Below, one piece after another: positions 7,618 through 16,750 of a stretch of 64,000 bases of DNA (position 1 is the first letter of the stretch; the number at the start of each line of letters is the position of its first letter). Source of the stretch: Ruminococcus albus AD2013 (GTDB lineage Bacteria; Bacillota; Clostridia; Oscillospirales; Ruminococcaceae); NCBI RefSeq assembly GCF_000526775.1, contig NZ_JAGS01000001.1, positions 2,418,001-2,482,000 of the forward strand, read 5' to 3'. A model generated the notes under the pieces. The model ran no database searches. It had not been told where the DNA came from and saw nothing but the letters and a program-made list of their open reading frames with translations. The position numbers and the translations under genes are program-made.

Positions 7618-10600
7618 TTAGACCCTCCTAATTCTTTCTTTAATTTTTTCTTCTTCTGTTTTACTGCGCATATGTACGAACAGCAGGAAAACAGCAAGTA
7701 CCATTGTTGATAATCCGAAAACAGTGTATCCTGTCATCGGTTTACTGCCGGCAAAAGGCAATTCAAACGGTGTAACGTCCAGGAATATCTCGATATCGTC
7801 TATGACTATGTCAGTATCGGAAGTTCCGACTGTGACCACTGCTTCGCCTGCTCCGTATCCTATAGGCGGTGCAGTACACTTTATCGTGTAGGTCATGCCC
7901 TGTCTGATATCGAATTCTGTATTATTCCACGATACAACGCCGCTTGTGTTCTGCTTTGTACCGATCAGTGTTCCGTCCTGAGCGTACAGCGCAAATGTTC
8001 CGCCTTTAAGGAGAGGTGCTCCGTCTGCGGCTTTTCCGCTGTCGCTATCCTTATAATATATGCTGTAGATATTCGCCTTGATCGTTATCGATTTATTGGG
8101 ATTTTCCGCATCGATATAGTAGAATGTCTCGGTCTTGTCCGCCAGAGCCACGCCTGTTATCTGCTGAGGTTCTGCGGTATAGTTTGGTATTTCAGCCGAG
8201 TTTAATGTGTAGCTCTTGCCGTATGTCATAGTCTTAGCGATCTGAGCAGCAGCTGCTGTACCGCGTTTTTCGACATCGGATACATTCATGGCAAACAGAT
8301 ACCTTACAGTTATCGTAATATCTGTCGATTCCCATACAGCACAAAGCTTTATAACATCGCCTGCCGAACCGCTTACTATCGTATCGTCCTCGATGATATC
8401 ACCTGACTCTGTCTTCCAGCCTGTGTGACGATATTCGTGTGTGGAATCCACAACTGTGGGAAGAGGTATGTAGTCATCATTATCGGGATCGTAGCTGAAC
8501 TCTCTGCCGATGACAGCTGTTCTTGTTGCCACGGGATCTGTATCGCCGCTTTCTTCTTTGTAAAGCTGTATCGTCACTGTCTGAGGGATCTCGCGGTAGT
8601 ATACGTTGTATGTACCTGCCTCTGTGATATTCTCGACTTCTGTTTCGGACGCATCACTTGCTACCTTTGTGATCTTTACCTTATCATATCCGCTTATAGC
8701 AGTTGCTATCTCACCGCTGATCAGGCTGTAGTTATAGCCTGAAACGTGCGTTATCGCGGGTTTAGAATCTTCGCCGGTAGGTGCGCCTCTTACATCACAT
8801 TTAACAAAGTTAACTATAAGCTCTGTGTCTTCGGAGACTTTGGTGTAGCGTACATCCACGACTTTCACCAGATGCTCTTTACCGTTATCATCGAGTCTTG
8901 TCTCGGTGAGGTCGTTTATGAACGCATCGTCCACCTTACCCGATACATATGGAGTATCTGTAACATATCCCTCGAACTCGGGAGAAGCTACATAGTACTC
9001 TGTGCCCTTGGTAAGTGCGATATGGTAAGTACCGTTTTCATACTTTGTCCTGTCGAATGGCGATGTATATTCTCCTAATATTACAGTATTTGAATATTCA
9101 TCTGTTGTGTAATATCTTACATTAATACCGTAGGTTATGGGCTTGTAGGTACCGACTATTATCACATCTTCCTGACCCATTATATGATCGCCGTTGGTAT
9201 CGGTCTCTATGGACCAGTCCCAGAAGTAGCCGTCGTATCCGTTAGGATACTTGTCGGGCAGTGCGGGATAAGTGATACCGTCGATTATGTCGCCGTTAGC
9301 GAACTTTTTGCTGTCAACAGCTTCTTCAAGGCTTATCGCCTTGCCCACGGGATCGTATACCTCATAGTAGTACTTGACATTGTGTCTGGAGTCTGCGCCC
9401 GAAGCTTTTACGGTGACTTTACCTGTTATGCTGCTTCTCGGGATACGGACTGTGATCTTATCGTCTATCTTCTCGACCACTGCGTTTTCCATCGCAGTGG
9501 GTACAGCATTCGGGTCTGTCAAATCGGTGTTGGTTATATAAACTTTATCTTCTGCGGGAAGATCGTAGCCACTATCAGCAGTTATCTCAAATACCAGTTC
9601 GGTATCATCGACTGCCGTGGGGAATTTAGTCGCCGCATTCGATGTAAGGTGAGTAAGATTGGTCTCTATCGGATATCTTACGTATACAGGTACTTTGAAG
9701 TTCCTGCTGACCTTATCCACTGCGCCGATAACGTTCGCCTTTTCGGCGGCTGATGTTGCTTTCAGTTCGGCTGTAACGAAGCAATCGGTATCTTCGGTTA
9801 TATTCTGACCGACCTTATCGTCATAAGCCACTGCGCTGTAATCGGCAAAGTCATCACACAGACCCTTATCAGTGCCGTAAGGATAGCCTGCGACATTTGC
9901 GCTTAGCATGGCTTCTGTCAGCGGAGTGTTGTAATCAATGAACACGGGTTCTGTTGATACGGTATCTTCAAGCGTTTCACCTGCCAGAGCCACATTAGCG
10001 AAGTCGGTGTAGTCTATCTCGGGGATATCCGTAACATCAGCACTTCCGCCGTTCTTTCGCGACAGTGTTGCGTCAATCAGCAGAGGTACATCGTTACCGC
10101 CTAAGAAACCGTCTTTTGGTTTTAGCTTGAACGTTACCGTTCCGCTGCCGTCAAAGTCGTATTCGTAACTGTATCGGGTCTTCGTGAAATGATTATAATC
10201 CGTTAGTTCAGGCATCGGACAGTAGTCTGTTTCTGTGTCCAACTCTGTTGAACTTACATTTGATACCGTTGGGGTGATTCCAAAATCCACAGATTTTTCC
10301 GTAGAGTCTGTACCGTTGCTTATAGGATAATCATCACTCAGTTTTTCATCATTAACTTTGATGCCTGCGATATCAAAATACTTTGATATTGTTTCTTTGA
10401 GTGTGAAGTTTTCGGGGTTACTCTGTGCAGCACCAGATATAGCATCCGCAGGTGAAGCCTTTAAAGCAGTAATTTCATCAGCTGTCATTTCAAGAACTGT
10501 TTCACCGCCGAAGATGTAACCACCCTTTAAACCAAGTCTGACTACTCTAACTCCACCATTTCCGTAGTCTGTACCAGACCTTAACGGTTTAGTGGTGTTA

Positions 10601-13434
10601 TAAAAAATAAAATATTCTTTCGGATCATATGGTAATTCTGTAAATTCTGAAAGATCTGACTTGAATCCTGAAGAAGAATAATTACCGCCTGCCATGCCAG
10701 GTGTTACATCTGTGTTATCGTTTGGATTTATAACAGCAGTTTCACCGTTATAAACCTCGTAATTGTTCGGGTCACCATCAGAACGGATTCCTGTACCAGG
10801 ATCAACAGGAAGATTTGGGATATCGAACTTGTCATCGGTCGGAACATACCCATATCCTGAATAACCAGGCTTGCCAGCTTGATTAGGATTACCTCCATTT
10901 GTAGATGCATATACAGGTGTTCCTCCGCCACCTCCGCCAGCTATCATGATATCATCACCGATTCTAAGCCATGTGCAACCGCCGCCATACGCACCGGTTT
11001 TATCCGAAAGATCTCTGTTGTTAAAATATGCACCGTCATATCCTCTTTCTCCTACTACGAGTGAAACATTAGATGTGTCCTCTATGTAAATATAACCACA
11101 GTTATATCCTCCTTTGCCGCCGCTACCTCCTTCTGTTCCATTAGTTCCATAATATCCTCCTGAACCGCCGTCACCGCCCCAAACCTGAACAAAATAATAA
11201 CCAGGACCATATTTTATATTCAAACTCTGATCGCTATAATAAGTAGCACTATTATGCTTTGTTCTTGTATTTCCCTGATGATTTAGAGCAGGTAAATGAT
11301 TGAAGCCGTCACTATTTGTATCCTGTGTTGCAGCGTGTACTTTATCATGTAAACTAGAATCATAATCAATTATATAGAAATTATTACCGGTAAGTTCAGA
11401 AGCTACTGTTGTATCAACAGTCAGATCATAAGTGCCATCTTCTTCATTATAGACCAATGACTTTTCTGCATTGAGTTCAATACCGCCAACATTGAACATG
11501 GTGTCATCAACACATCTCAGTGTTGCTTTCTTTACGATCACGTTGCTTCCTGCATCTCCCACCTTAGCCGGTGTTACGTTTGCAGGTACACCAAGTGTGA
11601 TCTTTATTTCGGGGTATAATGTATTGCCAACATCGGATGCTGAGATAGTATATCCAAAACTTCCGCTTGCAGTATAAGCGTTTCCATCACGAGCGATCTC
11701 ATAGCTTATGCCTGATATAAAAGCCTGCATAGGGTCGTTGGCATTGTATGCTATCTCGTTGTAGCCATCAGCATAAAGGGTATCTTTTCTTATAACATCA
11801 TCTTTATGCACTGTTGAATTCTTGGTCTTTATACTGATATTGTAAGGTACATTAACATACTTTACATCATCGCCAAGTGTTATAGTAGTCGCCTTTCCGC
11901 CGCCTGTTACATTCAGCGTTGCGCCGTTTTCTTTGAATATCGGCACATTGTTGCCGCCGAAGAATCCTGCCTTGGGCTTTATTGTTATGGAAAATGTCAG
12001 CTTGTCTTTTTCCTGACCCTTTGCAAGGCCTGTGCTGACAGGTGCAACCGAACCGTTCGCTGTAAAGCTGTTTCCGCTGCGTGAACAGTTAGTGCTAACA
12101 ATATCAAAGTACTGCGATATCTCACCACTGACACTTATGTTGTTAAGGTAGCTGTAATCTGTGCCTTCATCTGAACCTGACAGATATCTTATTACTACCG
12201 CGCCGCCTGTATCGCTGTTGGTATTGCCGTTTCTTTCAACGAAATAGTTTGCGTCGCCTATTGCTCCAGCTTCGAAATTTGCAATTTTGCTAACGTAGGA
12301 AGAACCGCCGCCGCCGCCGCCGACATTTCGTGCGTCAAGGGGCTCGTTCTGCATACCGCCGCTGCCGCCTGCAAATCCTGCACCGCCGCCGCCGCCGCGG
12401 AAGTTACTTGCGCCGCCCACGCCGCGATCAAGTTCGGGGTGGTAGGTCTTCTGCCAGTCATTAGGATAGGAAGAAGCTTCCAGAAAACCTATAAAGCTGT
12501 TAACTATCTCGCCGGGGATATCAGTTCCGCCTTTGCCTACGTACGCGCCCTTTGTGCCCGATGTTGAACCGTTTTGACCTGCGTAGTAAGTTCCAACGTT
12601 TGGATTCGCGGGTACAAAGTTTTTGATATTCGGGGTATCACTGATACTACTTTCAAAAGTACCGCCCTCACCGCCGTTGGCTTTACCATCTCCGCCAAAC
12701 AGTCCCGGGAGAGTGTGCAGCGCTGCACCTGCACCGCCGCCGCCGCCGCCGCCCGCTATCATCAGTACCTTGTTCGGGTTGTTGCGTATTTCATCACTTA
12801 TTTCAACATCAGTTTTATCCATAAGGTACATCGCGGAATAACCTCCGCCTGCACCTACCGAGAATACAGCTATATCGCCTGCACCGCCGCCGATACCGCC
12901 TGTACCACCGCCTGTGATGCTTCTCGTCTCGCTGAGACCACGGCTGCCTATCTCATAATAAAGCTTCTTTCCTACATCATCTTCTTCGATTTTAAGCAGT
13001 CCGTAAACGAAACCGCCCTTGCCGCCTGAACCAGCCTTGAAACTCAGCGGGAAGAAAGAGCTTCCGTCGCCGCCGTCGCCGCCCCAGAGTTCAACAAGGT
13101 AAGTTCCTGCTTTATCAAGAGTGTAACTGCCGTCCTGGCTATAAAGTCTGCCCTTGCTTTCATCGAAGTAGGAGTAAGATGACATAAGCTCAGAAGTGAA
13201 AGTATATGTACCGTTACCATTATCGACCAGCTGATCGTTATGAGAAAGTATAGCCGATTCTTCATTGCCGCTTATTGCAGACGGAAAGTTTACCGCACCG
13301 CTGTCAGAAGCTGTTTTATCAGCTGAAACTGAAACCTGTGGGAAGTAAGCAAACTGTTCCATAACTATCAGTGCAGCCATGGTCAACGCAGAAATTTTCT
13401 TGGTCAGTTTACTGCTATTTTTGATCGTCAACAT
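7618..13434 (-). CDS. Giant glycine-rich LPFAG surface adhesin, probable pilus tip
   Basis: A 1938-residue protein from the ATG at 13434 (GAAAGGAG 7-8 bases upstream; an ATG at 13464 is not supported). It has a signal peptide (about 1-38), two glycine-rich domains (about 80-400 and 750-930) with long GGGGGG runs and the repeated opening VELWGGDGG / VQVWGGDGG, then beta-rich repeat regions resembling MucBP/InlB-type modules, a CnaB-like domain near 1800-1880 and LPFAG at 1892-1896 followed by a TM helix and basic tail. The glycine domains resemble secreted glycine-rich modules thought to pack as polyglycine helices. Size and position as first gene of the sortase operon suggest a tip adhesin; its ligand, perhaps plant fibre, is unknown. 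Confidence 0.9.
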   Translation of the reverse strand: MLTIKNSSKLTKKISALTMAALIVMEQFAYFPQVSVSADKTASDSGAVNFPSAISGNEESAILSHNDQLVDNGNGTYTFTSELMSSYSYFDESKGRLYSQDGSYTLDKAGTYLVELWGGDGGDGSSFFPLSFKAGSGGKGGFVYGLLKIEEDDVGKKLYYEIGSRGLSETRSITGGGTGGIGGGAGDIAVFSVGAGGGYSAMYLMDKTDVEISDEIRNNPNKVLMIAGGGGGGGAGAALHTLPGLFGGDGKANGGEGGTFESSISDTPNIKNFVPANPNVGTYYAGQNGSTSGTKGAYVGKGGTDIPGEIVNSFIGFLEASSYPNDWQKTYHPELDRGVGGASNFRGGGGGAGFAGGSGGMQNEPLDARNVGGGGGGSSYVSKIANFEAGAIGDANYFVERNGNTNSDTGGAVVIRYLSGSDEGTDYSYLNNISVSGEISQYFDIVSTNCSRSGNSFTANGSVAPVSTGLAKGQEKDKLTFSITIKPKAGFFGGNNVPIFKENGATLNVTGGGKATTITLGDDVKYVNVPYNISIKTKNSTVHKDDVIRKDTLYADGYNEIAYNANDPMQAFISGISYEIARDGNAYTASGSFGYTISASDVGNTLYPEIKITLGVPANVTPAKVGDAGSNVIVKKATLRCVDDTMFNVGGIELNAEKSLVYNEEDGTYDLTVDTTVASELTGNNFYIIDYDSSLHDKVHAATQDTNSDGFNHLPALNHQGNTRTKHNSATYYSDQSLNIKYGPGYYFVQVWGGDGGSGGYYGTNGTEGGSGGKGGYNCGYIYIEDTSNVSLVVGERGYDGAYFNNRDLSDKTGAYGGGCTWLRIGDDIMIAGGGGGGTPVYASTNGGNPNQAGKPGYSGYGYVPTDDKFDIPNLPVDPGTGIRSDGDPNNYEVYNGETAVINPNDNTDVTPGMAGGNYSSSGFKSDLSEFTELPYDPKEYFIFYNTTKPLRSGTDYGNGGVRVVRLGLKGGYIFGGETVLEMTADEITALKASPADAISGAAQSNPENFTLKETISKYFDIAGIKVNDEKLSDDYPISNGTDSTEKSVDFGITPTVSNVSSTELDTETDYCPMPELTDYNHFTKTRYSYEYDFDGSGTVTFKLKPKDGFLGGNDVPLLIDATLSRKNGGSADVTDIPEIDYTDFANVALAGETLEDTVSTEPVFIDYNTPLTEAMLSANVAGYPYGTDKGLCDDFADYSAVAYDDKVGQNITEDTDCFVTAELKATSAAEKANVIGAVDKVSRNFKVPVYVRYPIETNLTHLTSNAATKFPTAVDDTELVFEITADSGYDLPAEDKVYITNTDLTDPNAVPTAMENAVVEKIDDKITVRIPRSSITGKVTVKASGADSRHNVKYYYEVYDPVGKAISLEEAVDSKKFANGDIIDGITYPALPDKYPNGYDGYFWDWSIETDTNGDHIMGQEDVIIVGTYKPITYGINVRYYTTDEYSNTVILGEYTSPFDRTKYENGTYHIALTKGTEYYVASPEFEGYVTDTPYVSGKVDDAFINDLTETRLDDNGKEHLVKVVDVRYTKVSEDTELIVNFVKCDVRGAPTGEDSKPAITHVSGYNYSLISGEIATAISGYDKVKITKVASDASETEVENITEAGTYNVYYREIPQTVTIQLYKEESGDTDPVATRTAVIGREFSYDPDNDDYIPLPTVVDSTHEYRHTGWKTESGDIIEDDTIVSGSAGDVIKLCAVWESTDITITVRYLFAMNVSDVEKRGTAAAAQIAKTMTYGKSYTLNSAEIPNYTAEPQQITGVALADKTETFYYIDAENPNKSITIKANIYSIYYKDSDSGKAADGAPLLKGGTFALYAQDGTLIGTKQNTSGVVSWNNTEFDIRQGMTYTIKCTAPPIGYGAGEAVVTVGTSDTDIVIDDIEIFLDVTPFELPFAGSKPMTGYTVFGLSTMVLAVFLLFVHMRSKTEEEKIKERIRRV

Positions 13435-13535
13435 TATCCACTCCTTTCTCCCAAAATTTTGCACGGAAAAATATGTCAGTAATATACAATTACTTAAGAT
13501 TAATATTACGATATATTGTTGTTAACTTACAAACA

Positions 13536-13564
13536 AGTATAGCACAGACTTTAAATTATGTCAA
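13536..13564 (-). promoter_or_regulatory. Promoter of the pilus operon
   Basis: On the minus strand: TTGACA (13559-13564), a 17-bp spacer and TATACT (13536-13541). The predicted start lies about 95 bases upstream of the adhesin ATG. Confidence 0.85.
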
Positions 13565-13881
13565 TAAAAATAAAAGTTTTTCAAACTCGCGGGAGAAATT
13601 TTTGTATGATTAACCATATTCGGGGATGATATTTGTTTACTATTTACACATAAGTCATACTTCATTAATTTATTAAAAGTTTTACAGTCATTCATATACT
13701 CGGTTTTTACAAGCATCATCTGTAAACCATTGAAATATATGCATTTCAGTAAAATTTATAACAAAGTCGGTCGTCGTCGAGATTCTTTGTTTTATTCATA
13801 TTTCGTGCAATTTCCCACTTAAACAAACACATTTGCATCTTCACGGTTTGCCGCATCTGTTACAGATAGTTCTTATGGCAA
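13565..13881. other. AT-rich intergenic stretch without a gene
   Basis: Between the pilus promoter and the terminator of the FemAB gene I see no open frame with a ribosome site, no long repeat and no clear operator. Its AT-richness and position upstream of the pilus promoter would fit a regulatory region, but nothing specific can be named. Confidence 0.5.
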
Positions 13882-13917
13882 GAAAAAAGACAGCCATTCA
13901 GCGAATGACTGTCTTAA
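13882..13917 (-). terminator. Terminator of the FemAB-type gene
   Basis: AAGACAG-YCATTC arms (about 13 bp, one G-T pair) around a short loop are followed on the minus strand by a T-run (AAAAAA at 13883-13888 on the plus strand). Confidence 0.85.
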
Positions 13918-13930
13918 TGTTATCGATTTT

Positions 13931-15031
13931 TTACTGCATATCAGTGTTTCTGTTTTTCAGAAGCTTCTGTCTCTTGCGCTCGTGCATATCCATGTATACC
14001 TTCTCGGCAAAGTCAACTATCTTCTTCATTATCGGTCTGAATGTGTAGAAGTATTCACCCGCGTAGGTGACAACTTCACCGTTGAATCCCTTCTTGAACT
14101 TGTACACACCGTAGTTGGGGTTGGTTTCGTCCTTGTAGAAAGGTATGCCCATGAAGTCGTAGATATCGCAGTTGCCCTCAAGCGCCCAGTTTATCATAGT
14201 CCACTGCATCAGATAGTTGGGGTACAGATTTCTGTGATGGTTTGCGGATGCGCCGTACACATAACAGGTCTTGCCCGCATACTGTGTTGTAACTGCGCCT
14301 GAAAGGGGTATCTTCTTGCCGTCTTCGTCTACATAGCACATAAACAGATGGCAGTGCTCCTTGCCAAGGCCTTCAATGAACTTGACAAAATAATCCTTGC
14401 CTCTTATTGAGAAGCCGTCACGGATACCCGTAGCTTCCATCATAGGGTAGAAATCGTCCAGAGCCTCAGTTCCGCATATCTCGCAGTAAACGCCCTTTTT
14501 AGGACCTTTGCGTATACGGTTTCTCCAGTCGGGTTTGAATGACTGCATTACCTCATCGGCTGTTTTGCCCTTTATATCACGTAGCATATAGTTGTTTCTA
14601 GCCTGTATGGTAGTCAGCTCGGGTGCATCGTCGATATGAGAGAATCCCATATCGGTTATCAGCTTTGAACGATCCCTTTCCTTTTCCTCAAAGGGCGGAT
14701 CCCACATGAACTGATAAGCGCGGTACTTCTTCGCCAGTACCTTTATTCCCTCAAACAGGTCGGTCATAACTTCCTTATCGCTCCAGTCGCAGACAGGGCC
14801 GTGGGGCGCATACAGAAATGTTGTAGGGAATATGGGTATATTCTTGATTATTACAAGACAAGTACCCCTTATCTTGCCGTCAGCGCCGCGGGAAATAACT
14901 GCGTCCCAGCCCCAGTTTTCCTTTACTTTAGGCCATCTCAGCGACTGCATGAAGTTGCCGTACTCGCTGTTCTTCGCAAAATTTTCGTACTCTTTCAGGA
15001 GTTCTTTGTTTTTCTTATCTATAATTTCCAT
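13931..15031 (-). CDS. FemAB/FemX-type peptidyltransferase
   Basis: The 366-residue protein is a member of the FemAB family: two GNAT-like halves, with NFMQSLRWPKVKENWGWDAV near the N-terminus and the C-terminal YDFMGIPFYKDETNPNYGVYKFKKGF region (split here: YDFMGIP, then NYGVYKFKKGF) typical of lipid II:glycine or alanine transferases. These cytosolic enzymes add the first or later bridge amino acids to peptidoglycan precursors using aminoacyl-tRNA. The ATG at 15031 is preceded by GGAGAGGT. A helical arm (about residues 330-366) ends the protein. The gene stands alone with its own terminator. Which amino acid is transferred cannot be read. Confidence 0.88.
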   Translation of the reverse strand: MEIIDKKNKELLKEYENFAKNSEYGNFMQSLRWPKVKENWGWDAVISRGADGKIRGTCLVIIKNIPIFPTTFLYAPHGPVCDWSDKEVMTDLFEGIKVLAKKYRAYQFMWDPPFEEKERDRSKLITDMGFSHIDDAPELTTIQARNNYMLRDIKGKTADEVMQSFKPDWRNRIRKGPKKGVYCEICGTEALDDFYPMMEATGIRDGFSIRGKDYFVKFIEGLGKEHCHLFMCYVDEDGKKIPLSGAVTTQYAGKTCYVYGASANHHRNLYPNYLMQWTMINWALEGNCDIYDFMGIPFYKDETNPNYGVYKFKKGFNGEVVTYAGEYFYTFRPIMKKIVDFAEKVYMDMHERKRQKLLKNRNTDMQ

Positions 15032-15213
15032 CTTTTACCTCTCCAAAGCAAAAAATCCTATAATGTGACATATCCTAACCTATCTATTATACAATACCGC
15101 GCCCCAAAATTCAATAGTATTTATAGACAAAACCGCCTGTAAGGTAAAGTATCATTACTATCTATTATGGGTATTTTCGCCGTTTTTATCCGCAGTATTT
15201 TACCTGAATATGC

Positions 15214-16362
15214 TCATATATCACCCTGAAAGCATAGACCGCACAACATATCCCGCGTATCGGCGTACTGCTGTATCTCGTCATAGATGATATCCATGTT
15301 GTCGCTGTCGTACTCCACTTCCTTTGAAAGTTCTTTCACAAGAAGTATACGCCTGTCAAGATCGGGAAGAACGCCCTTTTCCGCGTATTCCCGCAGGAAC
15401 AGCCCTCTTGCCGCAAGGGTCATGTACACCGCCGTGAATAGTCTCTCCTCTGCCGCATAGTCCCTTGTGGATTTGATGAAGTATCTGTACAAAAAATACA
15501 CCAGTATGTTTTCAAGCTCGTGCTGATACGGTGCGTAGTTCTCGGAAAATGTCTTTTCTTCAGAAAGCATCTTATCGCGGATATCGTCGGTCAGCGAGAA
15601 CCTTTCACCAAGAGAACCCATGTATTCCATCTGCGAAAACAGCGAAAACAGCCTGTCAAGACCATCTTTGCCCATAGCCCTTACATCGCCCGAAAGTATA
15701 TCTTTCTCCGCCTGTATAACTATCTCCATGCGGAATCCGTCTATCGCCAGCATACCCGATATCTTTTTCAGCTGTTCGCAGTCTTCCTCCTGCAAGGCTT
15801 CACTGATATCCTCGGCGCAATAGCACAGCAGTGCCAGTCTTTGCATTATGGTGAAACCTCTGTCCTGCGCGATATCTATAAGCTTTTCGCGGATATTCTT
15901 CACCACCGCGAATATCTCACTATCGAATTCAAGGTCGTCGGGCGCTTCATCTGTCTGCTTCTCCGTAAACAATACGGGACGTTCGTGTGTCAGCACTAAT
16001 CTGCTGACTTCCTCACAGCAAAGCCCCAGCCCCGCTTCCTTGTAGTCACCGAACCACTCGTAGAACCTCGGGTGCTCACGGCATATATCAGATATGTGCT
16101 CCGCACCGAGTTCCTGCTGTACACCACAGAGCCCATCAGCAGTCAGGAAAGGACATCCGCCCTCCTGCAACATATAATGCGCTCCATCTTCTTCGTATAT
16201 GTTTTCACAAAGCCGCTCACAAAGCTCTCCGCCGTGTTCACGGTAGTACGAAAGTGTATTCTCGTCTATCTCAATATCCCAGCCCATCTTGCAGCAGTTG
16301 TCCTTGCACTCGGTACAAGTACACCTGAAAGCAGAAAAATAATCAGGCTGTAAAACTGTCAT
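15214..16362 (-). CDS. FliB-like protein (flagellin lysine-N-methylase family)
   Basis: The N-terminus carries a dense cysteine motif (C14, C16, C19, C23, C24; PDYFSAFRCTCTECKDNCC) and further cysteines in GGCPFLTADGLCGVQ and the SDICREHPRFYEWF region, the pattern of FliB-type proteins, which methylate flagellin lysines in enterics. The 382-residue form starts at the ATG at 16362, with AGAGGA upstream; an ATG at 16407 falls next to a repeat element. The family is widespread in non-motile Clostridia, and no flagellar gene is seen here, so the substrate is probably another surface protein or the chemistry differs. A metal or Fe-S centre on the cysteines is likely. Confidence 0.85.
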   Translation of the reverse strand: MTVLQPDYFSAFRCTCTECKDNCCKMGWDIEIDENTLSYYREHGGELCERLCENIYEEDGAHYMLQEGGCPFLTADGLCGVQQELGAEHISDICREHPRFYEWFGDYKEAGLGLCCEEVSRLVLTHERPVLFTEKQTDEAPDDLEFDSEIFAVVKNIREKLIDIAQDRGFTIMQRLALLCYCAEDISEALQEEDCEQLKKISGMLAIDGFRMEIVIQAEKDILSGDVRAMGKDGLDRLFSLFSQMEYMGSLGERFSLTDDIRDKMLSEEKTFSENYAPYQHELENILVYFLYRYFIKSTRDYAAEERLFTAVYMTLAARGLFLREYAEKGVLPDLDRRILLVKELSKEVEYDSDNMDIIYDEIQQYADTRDMLCGLCFQGDI

Positions 16363-16400
16363 ATAAATCACGTCCTCTATGATGTATGTTAATAGTCCCT

Positions 16401-16743
16401 GCAACATTTGCGCGTCGTTTAGGGCAGTGGTCTGTCTTACGGAATGCGGGCTTTATTGAGGAAGACCCTTTTGAAAAAGGGTCTTCCTCAAACTCCTCCC
16501 CGAAAACTTTTAACTCTTTTTGGCAGGGGGCAGGCATTTTTATAAAGTTCACCTAGATCGGTTACTAACTTCACTTTATATAAATAGCTGCCCCCTGCCA
16601 AAAAGAAATGAAAGTCTTTGGAAAGGGGGCAACATCAGCAAAGCTGACGTTTAGAGGAATAACCTTTCTTCAGAAAGGTTTTCCCCAGCAGAACCCGCAG
16701 TCCGTAAGACAAATGACTATCCTAAATGACGCGCAAATGCTGC
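16401..16743. repeat. 343-bp imperfect palindromic element (MITE-like)
   Basis: The outer 50 bases (16401-16450) and the reverse complement of 16694-16743 match at 42 of 50 positions, and the inverted relationship continues inward through GGCAGGGGGCAG arms (16521-16533 and 16588-16600). Each arm also contains its own hairpin (16458-16490, 16-bp arms; 16661-16683 with CCTTTCT/AGAAAGG). The right end stops 7 bases before the stop codon of the neighbouring regulator. No gene is inside. It looks like a miniature inverted-repeat or REP-type element. Confidence 0.75.
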
Positions 16744-16750
16744 GGGGCTG

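Noticed and set aside
8425..9753. Several plus-strand frames opposite the giant adhesin
   Set aside because: The minus-strand frame is continuous over 1938 codons with signal peptide and sorting signal; the opposite frames have no ribosome sites or recognisable domains.
15214..16362. Flagellar gene locus
   Set aside because: Only a FliB-like protein is present; no flagellin, chaperone or motor genes occur in the window, and the family is common in non-motile Clostridia.
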